Below, piece after piece: positions 53,839-63,525 of a stretch of 64,000 nucleotides of DNA. A model generated the notes under the pieces. It was not told the DNA's origin, did no database searches, and saw nothing but the letters and a program-made list of their open reading frames with translations. A program made the translations under genes and the position numbers. How positions within the stretch are numbered: the first letter of the stretch is position 1; every line of letters starts with the position of its first letter. Source of the DNA: Notospermus geniculatus (lineage: Eukaryota > Nemertea > Pilidiophora > Heteronemertea > Lineidae); NCBI GenBank assembly GCA_002633025.1, contig NMRB01000084.1:486589-550588 (forward strand). The letters are read 5' to 3'.

Positions 53839-56145
53839 TCATGTGTGGGCCGTTTCACCAAGCAGCATCCTGATTACTTGTTCACAAGCAGTTGTAGAAT
53901 CCACACCACACCCAAAAAGATCGCCGTATTTCAGCATTGGATGGTAGGCTTCCAGCTGATCTTGATCTTCAGCAGGTCGGGTAAGATCATCGATGATTAC
54001 CAACGGGCTTTTGAACTTCCTCTGAATCAGGTGAGAGGAACAATTCCGCAAGAAATTCATAAAGAGTTTGTCTTGAAGCAATACATCTGTCAAATGGACT
54101 ACGCAAGACCATGACTTTTTGATGTAACTGAGGAGAAAGTCATCATAATGTCCTTCACTCTTATTGTGTGACTCGTAAGGCCAAACACAATCTCCATCAA
54201 AACCCAGATCACATCTCAGGAATCCTACCAATGACTCAGTGTTCTGGTTATCATCTAGATGCTCTGAAGACAGGACAACAACCTTGTGGAACGCTGGGGG
54301 GACAGAGGGTGTCATGTCTGTCATCAGCTCCTGGTATATGTCTGCTGCAGTAACTTTTTCCTGAAGTTCAGCAAACTGATGGCCAGCCTTGAGACAAACG
54401 TCGACGAACCAAGATTTCTTGGCATTTGGCAAGGATTCAAACTCATCAGGAGAAATCAGTGATTTTAAACACTGCCTGGCATCCATATACTGCAAAACTT
54501 TGCAAAAATTTTCAGCCATCTTCTCAAGAACAAGTCGATCATCACCCCCTAACTTACGATATTGTGTGTAGCAAGCTATAGCCTTCTGATGTTTACCAAT
54601 CATCTCGTATAATTCGGCCTGTTCTCTGTATGTCGCCACCCCTGGATTATCCTCACAATCCTTCTGAATGATTTCCATCAATTTATTAAAGCCATACTGA
54701 TAGTTATCAAAACCTCCACTGAAAGCCTTCTGGACTGAGATTTTTAAGAAATAACGGGTCTTCTTCAAGTCACCAAATGCCTCATGGAAGGATCCCAGCT
54801 GATAATATGCATATGCCTGGTCCCAAATTATTTTTTCACCGTTCTTTCTCATTGCTATAATTGCCTGATCCATTATCCATAGAATCTCAGTTTTGCTCTC
54901 TTCAGTGAACGGGTCTGGAGCAAAGCAGAACTTGTATCTGGCGAGGTCTGTCATGAACAATACACCAGTTTGATGGGAGAGTTCTACTGCTCTTTCAAGG
55001 TGTTCAATTGCGTCCTTGAGTTTTGGATTGCCAGGGTCTCTGATGTTCCTCCAGTCACCATGTTTTGGTGAGTCACTTTCTGGGGGAAACTGCAACAGCC
55101 ATTTGTCAACACAAACAAGACCAAGCTGATGAAAAACACGCGGCTTCATCAGAACAGTGCTAGCCTTCAGCAGGTATTCCTCAGCCAATTTGATTTTTTT
55201 TTCTGGCCATTTCTTATAGGCTAGCCCAATCATGAATAATGCATGGCCATCAACACACGAGACAGCTCCCACAGCTTTATTCAAACAGTTCTGAATGGTG
55301 TACCCAGTTAATTCTTTCAGCTTTATGTTCCTGATATCCTTTGGTTTCACATTTTTGTAATCCATGTAAGCGTTCCTCAAAACAATCCAAGCCATTGGCA
55401 CATACGTGTAGTTCACAAGAGGTGGTGAAATGACTTCTTTAATCAGTTCCCAGATTCGCCGAAGAATTCTTTCGGGATCACCATTGACATGATGTTTAAA
55501 CTCCTTATTGTATCCAGTGGAAATATTCTCATGTAGAAACCGCCGATATGCAAGAGCAGTACCATAGCTCCAAACTGCTTCCAAACTCTTCATAAACACT
55601 GGGGTGTTTTGATTTTCAATACCAGGATATTGTTGATGATTTAGGACCTTCTCATACATTTCTATGCTCTTAAGATAAAACTGTGGTCCCATTCTCGAAT
55701 ATGTATAAGCCAGTTCAGCATCGGCAAATACCCAAGACCATGCACGCAATGATTTCAGGCGTTTGAGGCAATTTTCTGCTCCATCAGTATCATTCGATTC
55801 TACTAAAATCCACGCCAAATTTGCAAGAGCAAGCATGTCTTCTGGATCGTCTTCTGTCGTCTGCTGTATTTTCCTTTTCACAGAATAGGCATCCTTTGCA
55901 TTACTGACCTTGTATTCCAAGAAAAGTAGAAGATTTCTATCCCTGCAGGCCTCATGGTACAGTGGTTTATCGTCAAAGTCACTAGACTTGTCTTCATTAA
56001 TCATGGCAATCATGTAAGACATTCTGGACATACTCAACGAGTCAATTCTATCCATTGTGAAGTGGCTTGGAAATGCTTCCAAATCCTGCATCTGATCTCC
56101 CTCCATTGGACAGTCCAAATTCATGTTTGCCACTCCAGCAGCCAT
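53839..56145 (-). CDS. IFIT-like TPR-TIR-like protein, minus gene III
   Basis: Intronless 768-residue protein starting MAAGVANMNLDCPMEG. Layout as in gene I: TPR-like helices from about 70 to 600 (LALANLAWILVESNDT, AELAYTYSRMG, DQAYAYYQLGSFHEAF, QKAIACYTQYRKLG), then a TIR-like domain from about 620 (FHKVVVLSSEHLDDN, CVWPYESHNKSEG, CVVHLTDVLLQDK, PLVIIDDLTRP). It lacks the Asn-Ser-Arg insertion of gene I before SCVDGHALFM. Termination is at GETAHT-TGA, a few codons past the usual TAG. A conserved 5' flank of about 250 bp, including a perfect TTCnnGAAnnTTC site, precedes it. No disabling mutation is seen. Confidence 0.9.
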   Translation of the reverse strand: MAAGVANMNLDCPMEGDQMQDLEAFPSHFTMDRIDSLSMSRMSYMIAMINEDKSSDFDDKPLYHEACRDRNLLLFLEYKVSNAKDAYSVKRKIQQTTEDDPEDMLALANLAWILVESNDTDGAENCLKRLKSLRAWSWVFADAELAYTYSRMGPQFYLKSIEMYEKVLNHQQYPGIENQNTPVFMKSLEAVWSYGTALAYRRFLHENISTGYNKEFKHHVNGDPERILRRIWELIKEVISPPLVNYTYVPMAWIVLRNAYMDYKNVKPKDIRNIKLKELTGYTIQNCLNKAVGAVSCVDGHALFMIGLAYKKWPEKKIKLAEEYLLKASTVLMKPRVFHQLGLVCVDKWLLQFPPESDSPKHGDWRNIRDPGNPKLKDAIEHLERAVELSHQTGVLFMTDLARYKFCFAPDPFTEESKTEILWIMDQAIIAMRKNGEKIIWDQAYAYYQLGSFHEAFGDLKKTRYFLKISVQKAFSGGFDNYQYGFNKLMEIIQKDCEDNPGVATYREQAELYEMIGKHQKAIACYTQYRKLGGDDRLVLEKMAENFCKVLQYMDARQCLKSLISPDEFESLPNAKKSWFVDVCLKAGHQFAELQEKVTAADIYQELMTDMTPSVPPAFHKVVVLSSEHLDDNQNTESLVGFLRCDLGFDGDCVWPYESHNKSEGHYDDFLLSYIKKSWSCVVHLTDVLLQDKLFMNFLRNCSSHLIQRKFKSPLVIIDDLTRPAEDQDQLEAYHPMLKYGDLFGCGVDSTTACEQVIRMLLGETAHT

Positions 56146-56294
56146 AATAATAATAATCCTAACTTGTCACATGCTTTTCTGAAAGTTCCAAGAAATCAAG
56201 ATCAAGGCTATCCAATGTCCAAAACAGTCATTTACGATGTCTTAATCAGCCAGCCAGCACTGTACAGTATCGATGTAAAGCAAGCAATTTGATG

Positions 56295-56307
56295 TTCGAG
56301 AACATTC
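56295..56307. promoter_or_regulatory. Heat-shock-type element upstream of minus gene III
   Basis: Identical TTCGAGAACATTC core about 150 bp upstream of the gene III ATG. The core is unchanged although nearby bases differ from gene I. Confidence 0.5.
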
Positions 56308-56387
56308 CAATCGACCCGCCCACACCAAGCAGTATTTCATCGAATCCACACAGCCACAAAAGCAGTACATTAAGATGTACTGTCAAT

Positions 56388-56600
56388 AGGAGCAGTCAGC
56401 TTTTTTTTTTTTTTTTTAAATAATATCTTTTATTCAGGAGCAGTCAGCTGCGCATATTGCTAACAGATGACGGCACAGTCTTAGCGGACCAAATGTACAG
56501 GAAATCTATTATGATCGCTGCTCGATCGATAATGACTGGGTCCGCTAGATGCATTGAATTGGGCCCTAGTGACACAGTGGTCAACTCGCTGACAGCTCCT
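56388..56600. mobile_element. MITE with AGGAGC termini, copy 2, itself interrupted
   Basis: Same element as 30835-31001 (GCGCATATTGCTAACAGATG, ACAGTCTTAGCGGACC), again in an AATTG site with AT on both sides. The empty site CAATTGGATATTG is seen at about 43,349 in unit I. It contains a 35-bp poly(T)-containing insertion at 56401-56435. Confidence 0.75.
56401..56435 (-). mobile_element. 35-bp retroposed poly(A) stub with 13-bp target duplication
   Basis: On the minus strand the insert reads GAATAAAAGATATTATTT followed by 17 A residues: a polyadenylation signal, a short spacer and a tail. The host MITE sequence AGGAGCAGTCAGC is duplicated exactly on both sides. These are the hallmarks of a severely 5'-truncated target-primed retrotransposition. 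Confidence 0.75.
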
Positions 56601-56763
56601 ATTGGATATTGATTTTGTTATAAAATGACTGCTTCTGACCAGATTTTACCATTTACCTGTACACAAAACAGTATAAAGTACAGTGCCATCTCTAATTAAG
56701 GACACCCTGGGGACTGTGTCCAAGTGTCCTTTATTGCGAGGTGTCCTTTATAGTGAGTCTATA

Positions 56764-57496
56764 GGTGCGTTCACACTGAAATCGATTTGAAGCCGATTTC
56801 CGCAAAACGTTCTACGGAAAACGGTGCGAGTGTGACCCACCCGTTTTCACACCGTTTTCAAATCGATTCAGAGACGCGCCACACTCGATTCGCATTAAAA
56901 ATGTGCTATCTGTGAGCTCCCGTCTCAACCAAGGCAGGGAGGATCGAGATCATGTAGAACGGAGGAAAGGATGATATTTGTCGTGCTTCAAGGCTTTCAG
57001 TTAGTTTCTGCATTGTTCTGCAGTCCTGTTGTAACCACCACGTGTTTGCAGCAATTCTTAGATCGGGATGTTGCGCCGTCCATGTTGGCCAACTGTTCAT
57101 AAATCTGCTCGTCTCGCCAGATGGAAAGTAATGCAAGCCTCTCTTGCCCGTTGCCAGCGTCCGCGATCAAAACGGAGGAAAACCCGAAAAAATTGATGAT
57201 AGGCCTATAGCGCCACCGCCTAGTGATTTTTATCAGTGAAAACAGACCGCCAAACCGTAAGCACAGCAGAAGATGGCCACTGCGCCTGCGTAAAACGCAT
57301 TCAGGGCGTCACACACAAATCGATACCGTTTTAACTGAACCGGTTTGGCTTAAATCGATGTGAAAACGCATCAGTGCACCGTTTTCGTTAAAACGGTGTC
57401 AAATCGATTTAAAGGGTCTCTAGTGTGGCACCTTAAAACGATTTAACCTTTTAAATCGGTTTGAAATCGTTGTAAAAGCCTAGTGTGAACGCACCT
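56764..57496. mobile_element. 733-bp TIR element with AGGTGCGTTCACACT ends
   Basis: Ends AGGTGCGTTCACACT and AGTGTGAACGCACCT are perfect inverted repeats, followed inward by many ATCGATTT / AAACGGTG words. Unit I lacks it (about 43,507). A 76-codon minus-strand frame (56,906-57,136; WPTWTAQHPDLRIAA) is inside, possibly transposon-derived or captured. I cannot assign it. Confidence 0.7.
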
Positions 57497-59641
57497 TTTG
57501 ACAAACTGAATCCGAAGGTGGTAGTTCAAAGTAAAGGCAATGCTTTCAGCAAATGATGTCTAGCTTCGGCCTGGGCCTTCGGTTTACGGCCTATTCTGTT
57601 TACAGCCTTCTTTTTACAGCCTATTCTCTCTCTTAAGCTAGGAATCCACCATTGATTTTCAAGCTGATTTTGCGTTGCGACTTGCTTTGCAACTTGGTTG
57701 CGTTGCAAATGAGCACTTGATTGCCGTAGTGGACTCGCTAGACGTGATTTCCACCAATGGCAAAGATGTGGTCAATTTCAGTCGGCAATCGGTCGGCGAC
57801 CGGTATCAGTTCCTTGCGGTCATATTCAATCGCAGGTAGCAGGTTGCAAAGCAAGTCTCAATGCAGAAAATCAGCAGTGGATTCCTAGCTTTAGACAAAT
57901 ACATGTACCGGTATTATATTAGCATACCGGTAGAGGAAATTTGTATCACAAAAGATTTTAATGGTGGTGGTGCCTATAATTTATTATCATGTCATGTTCA
58001 TCCTTATTTTGCAGGTGGTTGTACCATATGGGATGAATATTTGTCCCATAAAGACACAAATACTAGGTTGCCCTCTGTGCCATGGCAACGACTATTTCCA
58101 TGGTGTTCCTGACATCTGAGACACATCTGGTGTTTTTAGTTCCATTCTCTACATATAGATGGCACTGCAGTGGTCACATATGACAACGACAGCATTGCCC
58201 GTCAATTGCTTACAGAGTGCGACTCAAAAGCCCCATTTACGCTACAGAATTTTCACCGTGGTCGGGACCGAGCATGGTTGGTACAATTTTGCCAAATGTA
58301 AACAGGTCAGCCAGTTGTCCCGGTACCAAATGCCAGTTTAAACAGGCCTGTCCCACTTGAATTTCAAAGTGGGCTCGGTCCGGGGCAAGCTCAGCACGCC
58401 TCAACCGGGCTATAGGCCTAGTGTAAAGAGGGCTTTAGGTTCTAGTACCAAAAGGGTTACCGTAATCCAATGTAATAATGCATCAACTCATCCAGTTTCT
58501 GATGGCTGCATCAATGCATGAAGAGTCCCACTGATGCTGCCAGTGTCTTGGTTTCGTTCAGAAACTGTTATATCAAACTGTAAGTAGCATGACAGGAGAT
58601 GTAAGGACTACGACACCTGCACCTCTGGACTCTCTCAATAATATACCGGTAAGTAGTCCTTTATACATTGAAACACTACCTGTACATTGCTCTCATTTCT
58701 GGTGACATACAGTCGCATATGTCCCCCCTGCTGTGATGTTTCATGAGGCAAAGCTGAGGCAGACACATTTATCATCTCATACCAAAAGTCAATAATATTA
58801 TACTAGAATTTCAGCATATTTCCAGAAAGTTATGATTTGCTATAATGTGTCAGGATCATGGACATGGCAAAGACTGGACCATGCACAATCCGCTCACCAA
58901 AAATATTTAATATCCGTCAGAGAGAGACATGCTGAAATTCTCCATGATCATGGGCTGATCTGAGCCAATGGGAATCAGGAAATTTACTTGACATGTTGAG
59001 ATTTGAGATGATTAACTTTTTGTTTGACAGAATGACAGTTTCCCCATTGCGGCCAATCAATACAACTCAATTTGAAACTGTGCACAGTTTTCAAGAAAAT
59101 TTGAAGGAACAAAGCAAAAATGGGGTACCGGTAAAGTTCACTTGACTGGGTCTGTTCATCATTTCTAGCCGTTTTTCATTCAGACTTATAGAAATTTTCA
59201 TCAATATTCATGATTCACATAATAAATGAAATCTGAGTGGAAATCAAGTTTTTATTAAGCACTAACACAAAAGCAGTACATCAAGCCCACATTCAAACAT
59301 CAAGAAAAATAAACAATCCAATCTACATGTACATGTACATGTGCAGAAAGAAAATGAAACCAACATCATAAATTTGAAATTTCAGTCCCACTACAGTGGG
59401 ACGACAACGACATTGCCATGACGTACATTGTAATGCACATTCACTTAAAAATGGTGTCATGATACTTGCGACATAAATCTTCGGCATGCTGGTATTCGGG
59501 GAATCGACACTGCTGAAGAAAGGAGGTGGACCATAGGGCCTGATTGGTTACAGACTAACGCATGAAATATTAAATCTAAATTTTGTCTTACACACATGCA
59601 TCTCGAATACACTCATCTCTGAAGAAGGATGCAGACCTTAA

Positions 59642-59913
59642 AGCCCCACAGTATTGAATTTTACGATATTTTCAAAAAGTTAGGAGAGTGCACATAGAGG
59701 TCCCATAGCCTGGTGAAGGTCCCCAAAATGCTTGCCTGATACGCACTTCACATAATCAAGGCCTAGTTTTCAGCACGCATTGGAAAACACTGCAGGGAGA
59801 GCTCTAATGTATTCTGACAGAGCGTAGTACATTTTAGTACTACGCTGACGTCGTGACGTCGTGCGAGAATCGCGGCGATGATTTGCGTTTTTCACATTCA
59901 ATACAGTGGGGCT
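59642..59913. mobile_element. 272-bp piggyBac-like MITE with TTAA duplication
   Basis: Begins AGCCCCACAGTATTGAAT and ends ATTCAATACAGTGGGGCT, with TTAA on both sides. Units I and II keep the empty ACCTTAAAGATAATG site. Same family as the pair at 2185-2706. Confidence 0.85.
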
Positions 59914-60678
59914 TTAAAGATAATGTATCACGACTTCATTGTTTACATTCAATGTTTGTAAACATGGATGTTTACGTGACATTATGTTATTTTGGACTTT
60001 AGGGACATGCCAACCCACCAAATTGAACACTTATCAGGATCAAAGGAACGGTTCTAGAGGGGCATGCCACCAACATATTACTCAGACAAAGAAACACTGG
60101 ACACAAATGATTTTCGTAGCCCACGCAAATACCCGCGATACATTTTATCTTTAAGGCCTGATATCTTACACATTTTTATGCATCCCCAATATACTCTACT
60201 GCTCTCCTCTGAAGAAGGACACAGACCATAATAAGGCCTGATTTACTATGTAATAAAATCTCAATTATGTTATTTATGAAAAAAAGGCAAAAATCCAAAA
60301 GATAGAATATCTCCACGTTCATGTAGAGAAAATAAAACTGGGGATTCCCCAGAACTGTCCAGATTGTAGTTTAGAGATTTGAATCCGTTCATTGAAATGA
60401 GTTCAAATCCGTAACATACGACCAAAATAGGAAGCTCATAATGCAAAGAAATATAAAGGGTCACTCTCAGTCTCTTCACTGAAATGAGGTCACAAACATC
60501 ACAAATGATCAAAGGAAGCTCATGATGCAAAGCAACAGCATTCAATTCGAGTCGCTTTTTGGCTGAATCTTTCTACATCAGTCAAGTAAAATTCCAACAT
60601 TCTATAGTTATTTTTATTGCCGATATTGAGTGAAGAAACTGCATGGCCAAGAGTATCAAGCAATGGACAGCTTCGTAT

Positions 60679-62988
60679 CTAGGCCGTTTCACCAAGCAGC
60701 ACCTTGATTACTTGTTCACAAGCAGTTGTAGAATCCACACCACACCCAAAAAGATCACCGTATTTCAGCATTGGATGGTAGGCTTCCAGCTGATCTTGAT
60801 CTTCAGCAGGTCGGGTAAGATCATCAATGATTACCAACGGGCTGTTGAACCGCCTTTGAATCAGGTGAGAGGAACAATTCCGCAAGAACTTCATAAAGAG
60901 TTTGTCTTGAAGTAACACATCTGTCAAATGGACTACGCAACACCATGACTTCTTGATGTAACTGAGGAGAAAGTCATAACGTCCTTCACTCTTATTGTGT
61001 GATTCGTAGGGCCAAACACAATCTCCATTAAAGCCCAGATCACACCTCAGGAATCCTACCAATGACTCAGTGTTCTGGTTATCATGCGGATGCTCTGAAG
61101 ACAGGACAACAACCTTGTGGAAGGCTGCGGGGACAGAGGGTGTCATGTCTGCCATCAGCTCCTGGTATATGTCTGCTGCTGCAACTTTTTCCTCAAGTTC
61201 AGCCAGCTGACGGCCAGCCATGAGACAAATGTCGATGAACCAAGATTTCTTTTCTCGTGAAAAGGATTCAAAACAATGAGCTGAGAACAGTGATTTTAGA
61301 CACTGCCTGGCATCCATATACTGCAAAACTTGGCAAAAATTTTCAGCCAGCTTCTCAAGAACAAGTCGATCATCATCCACTACCTCACGGATCTGTCCGT
61401 AGCAAGCTATAGCCTCCTGATATTTATGAATCATCTCATATAATTCTGTCTCTTCTCTGTATGTTGCCACCCCTGGATTATCCTCACGATTCTTCTGAAT
61501 GATTTCCATCAACTTCCATAAGCCATCAATCGTGCAGGTATGAAAACCTCCACTGACAGCCTTTTGGACCGAGAGTTTTAAGAAATAACTGGTCTTCTTC
61601 AAGTCACCAAATGCCTCATGGAACGATCCCAGCTGATAATAGACATATGCCTGGTCCCACATTGTTGCTTCACCGTTCTTTCTCATGGCTACAATTGCCT
61701 GATTCATTATAGCCAGAATCTCAGATTTGCTGTCTTCAGTGAATGGGTCTGGAGCAAAAGAGAACTTGTACCTGGCGAGGTCTGTCATGAACTGAACGCC
61801 AGTTTGGTGGGATAGTTCTACTGCTCTTTCAAGGTGTTCAATTGCTTTCTTGAGTTTTGGATTGCCAGGGTCTCTGATGTTCTTCCAGTCACCACAATAT
61901 GGTAAGCCTCTTAACTGCAATAGCCATTTGTCAACACAGACAAGACCAAGCTGATGAAAAAACCTAGGCTTCGTCAGAACAGTGCAAGCGTTCAGCAGGT
62001 ATTTCTCGGCCAATTTGATATCTTTGTTCGGCCATTTCCTATAGGCTACCCCAATCATGCATAATGCATGGCCATCAACATATGAGACATATTTGTTCAC
62101 AGCTCCAACAGCTTTTTTCAAACAGTCATTCAAGGAGTACCCAGTTAATTCTTTCAGATTTATGTTCCTGAACCCCCTTGGTTTCACTTTTCTGTAATCC
62201 ATGTAAGCGTTCCTCAAAACAATCCAAGCCATTGGCACATACCTGTAGTTCACCACACGACGAAATGAAATGATTTTTTTAATCAGTCCCCAGATTCGCC
62301 GAAGAATTCTTTCCGGATCACCATCAACATCACGGTTAAACTCCTTATTGTATCCAGTGGAAATATTCTGATGTAGGAACCACTGATACGCAAGAGCAGC
62401 ACCATAGCTCCAAACTGGTACCAAACTCTTTATAAACACCGGGATTCTTTCATCCTCAATACCAGGATATTGTCGATGATTCAGGACCTTCTCATACATC
62501 TCTATTCCTTTAGGATAAAACCGTGCTCCCATTCTCGAATATGTATAAGCCAGTTCAGCATCAGCAAACACCCGTGACCACACAGGCAATGATTTCAGGC
62601 GTTTGAGGCAACTTTCTGCTCCATCAGTATCATTAGCTTCTACATAAATCCACGCCAAATTTGCAAGAGCAAGCATGTCTTTTGGATAGTCTTTTGTAGT
62701 CTGCTGTATTTTCTTGGTTACAGAATAGGCATCCTTTGCATTACTGACCTTGTATTCCAAGAAAAGTAGAAGATTTCGGTCCCTGGAGACCACATGGTAC
62801 CATGGTTTATCATCAAAGTCACTAGACTTGTCTTCATTAATCATGGCAATCATGTAAGACATTCTAGACATACTTAACGACTCAATTCCATCCATTGTGA
62901 AGTGGCTTGGAAATGCTTTCAAATCCTGCATGATCTGAGTCCCCACCATCTCGCAGTCCAAACTCATTTTTGCCACTCCAGCAGCCAT
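60679..62988 (-). CDS. IFIT-like TPR-TIR-like protein, minus gene IV
   Basis: Intronless 769-residue protein starting MAAGVAKMSLDCEMVG and ending VLLGETA-TAG. TPR-like helical pairs fill about residues 70-600 (LALANLAWIYVEANDT, AELAYTYSRMG, DQAYVYYQLGSFHEAF, QEAIACYGQIREVV, ENFCQVLQYMDARQCL). The TIR/SEFIR-like domain spans 623-769: FHKVVVLSSEHPHD (strand A), CVWPYESHNKSEG (BB-loop position), CCVVHLTDVLLQDK (the S-x-x-S-x-W region), PLVIIDDLTRP (strand D). No Glu stands at the usual catalytic position (KLFMKFL). The 5' end matches gene I almost exactly, while the centre and 3' part match gene II, so the gene looks mosaic. The HSE-bearing upstream block is present. Confidence 0.9.
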   Translation of the reverse strand: MAAGVAKMSLDCEMVGTQIMQDLKAFPSHFTMDGIESLSMSRMSYMIAMINEDKSSDFDDKPWYHVVSRDRNLLLFLEYKVSNAKDAYSVTKKIQQTTKDYPKDMLALANLAWIYVEANDTDGAESCLKRLKSLPVWSRVFADAELAYTYSRMGARFYPKGIEMYEKVLNHRQYPGIEDERIPVFIKSLVPVWSYGAALAYQWFLHQNISTGYNKEFNRDVDGDPERILRRIWGLIKKIISFRRVVNYRYVPMAWIVLRNAYMDYRKVKPRGFRNINLKELTGYSLNDCLKKAVGAVNKYVSYVDGHALCMIGVAYRKWPNKDIKLAEKYLLNACTVLTKPRFFHQLGLVCVDKWLLQLRGLPYCGDWKNIRDPGNPKLKKAIEHLERAVELSHQTGVQFMTDLARYKFSFAPDPFTEDSKSEILAIMNQAIVAMRKNGEATMWDQAYVYYQLGSFHEAFGDLKKTSYFLKLSVQKAVSGGFHTCTIDGLWKLMEIIQKNREDNPGVATYREETELYEMIHKYQEAIACYGQIREVVDDDRLVLEKLAENFCQVLQYMDARQCLKSLFSAHCFESFSREKKSWFIDICLMAGRQLAELEEKVAAADIYQELMADMTPSVPAAFHKVVVLSSEHPHDNQNTESLVGFLRCDLGFNGDCVWPYESHNKSEGRYDFLLSYIKKSWCCVVHLTDVLLQDKLFMKFLRNCSSHLIQRRFNSPLVIIDDLTRPAEDQDQLEAYHPMLKYGDLFGCGVDSTTACEQVIKVLLGETA

Positions 62989-63147
62989 GTTAATACCGGG
63001 TAGTAATAATCCTAACTTGTCAAATGCTTTTTTGAAAGTTCCAAGAAATCAAGATCAAGGCTATCCAATGTCCAAAACAGTCAGTTACGATGTCTTAATC
63101 AGCCAGCCAGCACTGTACAGTATCAATGTAAAGCAAGCAATTTAATG

Positions 63148-63160
63148 TTCGAGAACATTC
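63148..63160. promoter_or_regulatory. Heat-shock-type element upstream of minus gene IV
   Basis: Identical TTCGAGAACATTC core about 160 bp upstream of the gene IV ATG, followed by CAATCC. Gene II lost this region. No equivalent was seen before the plus-strand gene at 17018. Confidence 0.5.
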
Positions 63161-63337
63161 CAATCCACCCGCCCACACTAAGCAGTTTCATCGAATCCAC
63201 ACAGCCCCAAGTTTTTATTAAGCACTATTCCACAAAAGCAGTACATTATCATGTACTGTCAATTGGATATTTTTGTTATAAAATGACTGCTTCTGACCTG
63301 ATTATGGTTCCCGATCATCAAGATCGGGAAACATATT

Positions 63338-63475
63338 GGGCCGTATTCAAAAAGGGTGATCAACGCGCGATTAAGACTTAGACGCGTGTAACTTCACTAA
63401 ATGCACACACTTCCACCGTGCATTTGACGAAGTTACACGTGTCTAAGTCTTAAACACCCTTTTTGAATACGGCCC
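63338..63475. mobile_element. MITE, GGGCYGTATTCAAAAA family, copy 2
   Basis: Ends GGGCCGTATTCAAAAAGGG and CCCTTTTTGAATACGGCCC are perfect inverted repeats. The inner part matches 13477-13615 closely (AATGCACACACTTCCACC). Confidence 0.85.
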
Positions 63476-63490
63476 ATTGTTTTTGGTCAT

Positions 63491-63523
<33 letters not shown>
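63491..63523. repeat. (GT)n microsatellite
   Basis: About 16 GT copies followed by CCGTCTGTC. It lies at the start of a repeat related to 51,480-52,690 that fills the rest of the window with no gene. Confidence 0.9.

Positions 63524-63525
<2 letters not shown>

Larger units (their letters stand above)
38341..63250. repeat. Array of four tandem segmental units carrying minus genes I-IV
   Basis: Each unit begins with TTTTTATTAAGCACTAACAC and AAAGCAGTACATCAAGCC (about 38,341; 45,446; 50,663; 59,247). It then has a GAAGAAGGACACAGACC repeat zone, the gene, and a conserved upstream block. Unit lengths are about 7.1, 5.2, 8.6 and at least 4 kb. Upstream blocks 43,530-45,440 and 57,520-59,240 are nearly identical. 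Differences are largely transposon insertions. Confidence 0.8.
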
